Assembly (NCBI RefSeq): GCF_001424485.1
Contig: NZ_LMQC01000025.1
Location: forward strand, 84,851-148,850
Direction of reading: 5' to 3'
Length of the DNA: 64,000 nucleotides
DNA from: Modestobacter sp. Leaf380
Lineage (GTDB): Bacteria > Actinomycetota > Actinomycetes > Mycobacteriales > Geodermatophilaceae
Notes under the pieces: generated by a model
What the model was told of the DNA's origin: nothing
Databases searched by the model: none
Seen by the model: the letters and a program-made list of their open reading frames with translations, nothing else
Shown here: positions 62,028 through 64,000 of the stretch, in pieces
How the letters are laid out: each line of letters begins with the position of its first letter
How positions within the stretch are numbered: the first letter of the stretch is position 1
Translations under genes and position numbers: made by a program

Positions 62028-62033
62028 GTCCGC

Positions 62034-62777
62034 GTGCAGGGCTTCGGAGTGGACGTCGGTGGCAGTGGCATCAAGGGGTGCCTGGTCGACCTGGACAGGG
62101 GTGAGCTCATCGGGGAACGGGTCCGGATACCGACCCCGCAGCCGGCCATGCCCGACCCGGTGTACGACGTGATCGGCGACATCGTCGGTCAGTTCGGCTG
62201 GGAGGGGCGCATCGGCGTCACCTACCCCGGGGTCATGAAGAGCGGCGTGGCCTACACCGCCGCCAACATGGACCCGACCTGGATCGGCACCGACATGGCC
62301 GCCGGCGTCGAGACCCGGATCCCGGGCACGGTGCAGACCCTCAACGACGCCGACGCCGCAGGGCTCGCCGAGATGGCCTACGGCGCCGGCAAGGGCCAGC
62401 GGGGCCTGGTGCTGATGCTGACCTTCGGCACGGGCATCGGCAGTGCCCTGTTCATCGACGGGCGTCTGGTGCCCAACACGGAGTTCGGCCACATCGAGGT
62501 CGACGGCGCGGACGGCGAGAAGGCCGCCTCGGCCGCCGCGCGCGAGCGTGAGGACCTCAGCTACCCGGACTGGGCCAAGCGCGTGGACCGCTACCTGGAC
62601 ACCCTGGAGCGGGGCCTGTGGCCCGACCTGATCGTCGTGGGCGGCGGGGTGAGCAAGAAGGCGCACAAGTGGGTGCCGCTGCTGTCGACCCGCACCCGGG
62701 TGGTGCCCGCCGAGCTGCTCAACGACGCCGGCATCGTCGGTGCGGCCCTGGCCGCCGAGCAGCGCATCGGCCAGTGA
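62034..62777 (+). CDS. ppgK: Polyphosphate glucokinase
   Basis: 247-residue ROK-fold kinase that phosphorylates glucose with polyphosphate (or ATP). Seen: phosphate-1 loop [16 protein letters not shown], catalytic Asp in [12 protein letters not shown], phosphate-2 [20 protein letters not shown] and the C-terminal VVGGGVSKK. Length is that of the actinobacterial enzyme. Glucose produced by trehalase or glycogen turnover could feed it. A perfect terminator hairpin follows, then sigA. Confidence 0.96.
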   Translation: MQGFGVDVGGSGIKGCLVDLDRGELIGERVRIPTPQPAMPDPVYDVIGDIVGQFGWEGRIGVTYPGVMKSGVAYTAANMDPTWIGTDMAAGVETRIPGTVQTLNDADAAGLAEMAYGAGKGQRGLVLMLTFGTGIGSALFIDGRLVPNTEFGHIEVDGADGEKAASAAAREREDLSYPDWAKRVDRYLDTLERGLWPDLIVVGGGVSKKAHKWVPLLSTRTRVVPAELLNDAGIVGAALAAEQRIGQ

Positions 62778-62782
62778 GCCCG

Positions 62783-62816
62783 GCGCTGTGACGCCCGGAG
62801 ACGGGCGTCACAGCGC
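62783..62816 (+). terminator. Hairpin terminator of ppgK
   Basis: Perfect 15-bp stem (62783-62797 with 62802-62816), GAGA tetraloop, 5 nt after the ppgK stop. Confidence 0.8.
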
Positions 62817-62878
62817 AGCGCTGGGCAGTCGCACAGCGGACGCACACGTCCGGGCGACCCGATCACGTACCGCAACTG

Positions 62879-62907
62879 CTGACCGGCCGCGGGCCCGTCG
62901 TTACAAT
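62879..62907 (+). promoter_or_regulatory. sigA promoter
   Basis: -35 CTGACC (62879-62884), 17-bp spacer, -10 TACAAT (62902-62907). Start near 62914 would give a leader of about 170 nt before sigA. The rest of the 310-nt gap between ppgK and sigA shows no gene. Confidence 0.6.
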
Positions 62908-63087
62908 GGTGACGCCCCGCACCTCGCCGGCCCAGCCGGACAGACCTCTCCGTCCCGCAGCCGGTCGTCCCACACCACCGGTCTCCCGTGCCGGAGTGCG
63001 TCTGTGCGTCCGGTCCCGGGGCCGCTGCCCGAGGGCCTCCACCCCGGGGAACGCACCGCAGCACCGCAGCACGGGAAGGAACCCCGA

Positions 63088-64000
63088 GTGACCGCCGCCA
63101 AGTCCGTCGCCCCCCAGGACACCGCGCCGTCCACCGCCAGCCCCTCCACCGCCAGCCCCGCCGCCGCACCGGCGAAGCGGGCCGCGGCGAGGAAGCCGGC
63201 CGCGCGGACCAAGCCGACGATCACCCCCTCCCCCGGGCAGGACGCCGCCGAGGGCACGGTGCTCACCGCCGTCGCCACCCCCGGGCAGGCCACGGCCGTC
63301 GTCGCCGGCAAGGAGGGCCTGACGCTGGACGAGAGCGCCGTCGTCGGCAAGGACGGCGTGGCCGAGACCGAGGAGAAGCCCGAGGCCGACGCCGCCGGCT
63401 CGACGGAGTTCGAGTGGGACGACGAGGAGGAGAGCGTCGCGTTGCGCCAAGCGCGCAAGGACGCCGAGATGACCGCCTCGGCGGACTCGGTGCGCGCCTA
63501 CCTCAAGCAGATCGGCAAGGTCGCCCTGCTCAACGCCGAGGAGGAGGTCGACCTCGCCAAGCGCATCGAGGCCGGCCTGTACGGCTCCGAGCGGCTGCGC
63601 CAGGTCGAGGCCGAGGGCACCAAGCTGACGACGCAGATGCGCCGGGACCTCAACTGGATCGTCCGCGACGGCGAGCGCGCCAAGAACCACCTGCTGGAGG
63701 CCAACCTCCGCCTGGTCGTCTCCCTCGCCAAGCGCTACACCGGCCGCGGCATGGCCTTCCTGGACCTCATCCAGGAGGGCAACCTCGGGCTCATCCGCGC
63801 GGTCGAGAAGTTCGACTACACCAAGGGCTACAAGTTCTCGACCTACGCGACGTGGTGGATCCGCCAGGCCATCACCCGCGCGATGGCCGACCAGGCGCGC
63901 ACCATCCGCATCCCGGTGCACATGGTCGAGGTCATCAACAAGCTGGGTCGCATCCAGCGTGCGGGCAGCTGCGCGGTGCGCGGGTCCTGCGGCCCGTCGG
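63088..64000 (+). CDS. sigA: Principal RNA polymerase sigma factor SigA/RpoD (partial, odd 3' end)
   Basis: Runs off the right edge: 304 full codons from GTG 63088 (GGAAGGA 8 nt upstream). N-terminal 105 residues are Ala/Pro/Thr-rich with an acidic stretch ([10 protein letters not shown]), as in actinobacterial SigA. Then region 1.2 ([20 protein letters not shown]) and region 2 ([56 protein letters not shown]) and the start of region 3 ([20 protein letters not shown]). After Arg291 (63960) the frame reads [13 protein letters not shown] instead of the near-universal RELLQDLGREPT-type sequence. Could be an assembly edge or a real disruption. Confidence 0.93.
   Translation, partial: MTAAKSVAPQDTAPSTASPSTASPAAAPAKRAAARKPAARTKPTITPSPGQDAAEGTVLTAVATPGQATAVVAGKEGLTLDESAVVGKDGVAETEEKPEADAAGSTEFEWDDEEESVALRQARKDAEMTASADSVRAYLKQIGKVALLNAEEEVDLAKRIEAGLYGSERLRQVEAEGTKLTTQMRRDLNWIVRDGERAKNHLLEANLRLVVSLAKRYTGRGMAFLDLIQEGNLGLIRAVEKFDYTKGYKFSTYATWWIRQAITRAMADQARTIRIPVHMVEVINKLGRIQRAGSCAVRGSCGPS

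Noticed and set aside
63961..64000. Intein or mobile element inside sigA
   Set aside because: The odd sequence does not start with the Cys/Ser of an intein, no inverted-repeat end or target duplication can be seen, and 40 bases are too few to judge.

Overview
The window is a very GC-rich chromosomal segment with dense, mostly GTG/ATG-started genes, many 4-bp start/stop overlaps, HemQ, DUF3000, DUF3159, DUF3710 and DUF4193 proteins, an actinobacterial-type sigA and no sign of phage or plasmid genes. This points to an Actinomycetota chromosome. A soil or rock genus of the Geodermatophilales is my guess, from style rather than from any marker. From memory of the Mycobacterium tuberculosis map, about 38.8-64 kb follows the conserved block msrB, hemQ-hemY-hemE, DUF3000, rnd, dxs, TrmA-like, APC permease, ceoB-ceoC, DUF3159, OB-fold, DUF3710, dut, DUF4193, cei, suhB, ppgK, sigA, so this half is core genome. 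The left half is more lineage-specific.

0-11 kb: the 5' end of an S9 peptidase; an amidohydrolase; two TerC-family membrane proteins, the second under a yybP-ykoY (Mn2+) riboswitch; an OmpR-type two-component system; divergent from it a Pro/Gly-rich envelope trio; and uvrB. Between uvrB and glgX lies a promoter-to-terminator unit without a gene, a candidate structured RNA. 11-25 kb: the trehalose-from-glycogen pathway glgX-treY...treZ. treY and treZ are separated by a 6.3-kb block on the opposite strand holding a FecB-like lipoprotein, a MacAB-like adaptor/ATPase/permease operon and a large membrane-embedded alpha/beta hydrolase. A RibD-like reductase is coupled to treZ.

24.7-30.4 kb: the most distinctive locus. 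It has a SipW-type signal peptidase, three small secreted TasA/camelysin-like proteins, and a histidine kinase/NarL regulator pair between them. I read it as a self-contained, self-regulated surface-protein export system. 30.4-35 kb: LigC-type DNA ligase, a TAP-like lipoprotein peptidase, a LigD-type polymerase and a CAAX protease, then a cold-shock protein. 36-40 kb: a large secreted nuclease, msrB and a lipoprotein.

40-64 kb: the conserved block. The heme genes (hemE-hemY-hemQ) overlap and run leftward. rnd and dxs follow. The K+ section has a KimA-like APC permease divergent from the TrkA-type ceoB-ceoC. A leftward operon dut-DUF3710-esterase-OB-fold-DUF3159 precedes DUF4193, cei, suhB, ppgK and sigA. 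sigA runs off the right edge, and its last 40 bases do not match the expected conserved sigma region 3.

Two regulatory themes recur. Many genes carry a -10-like TANNNT hexamer 6-8 nt before the start codon and no Shine-Dalgarno, as expected of leaderless mRNAs. Convergent or tandem genes are separated by GC-rich perfect hairpins without U-tracts. No tRNA, rRNA, CRISPR array, transposase or integrase was seen.
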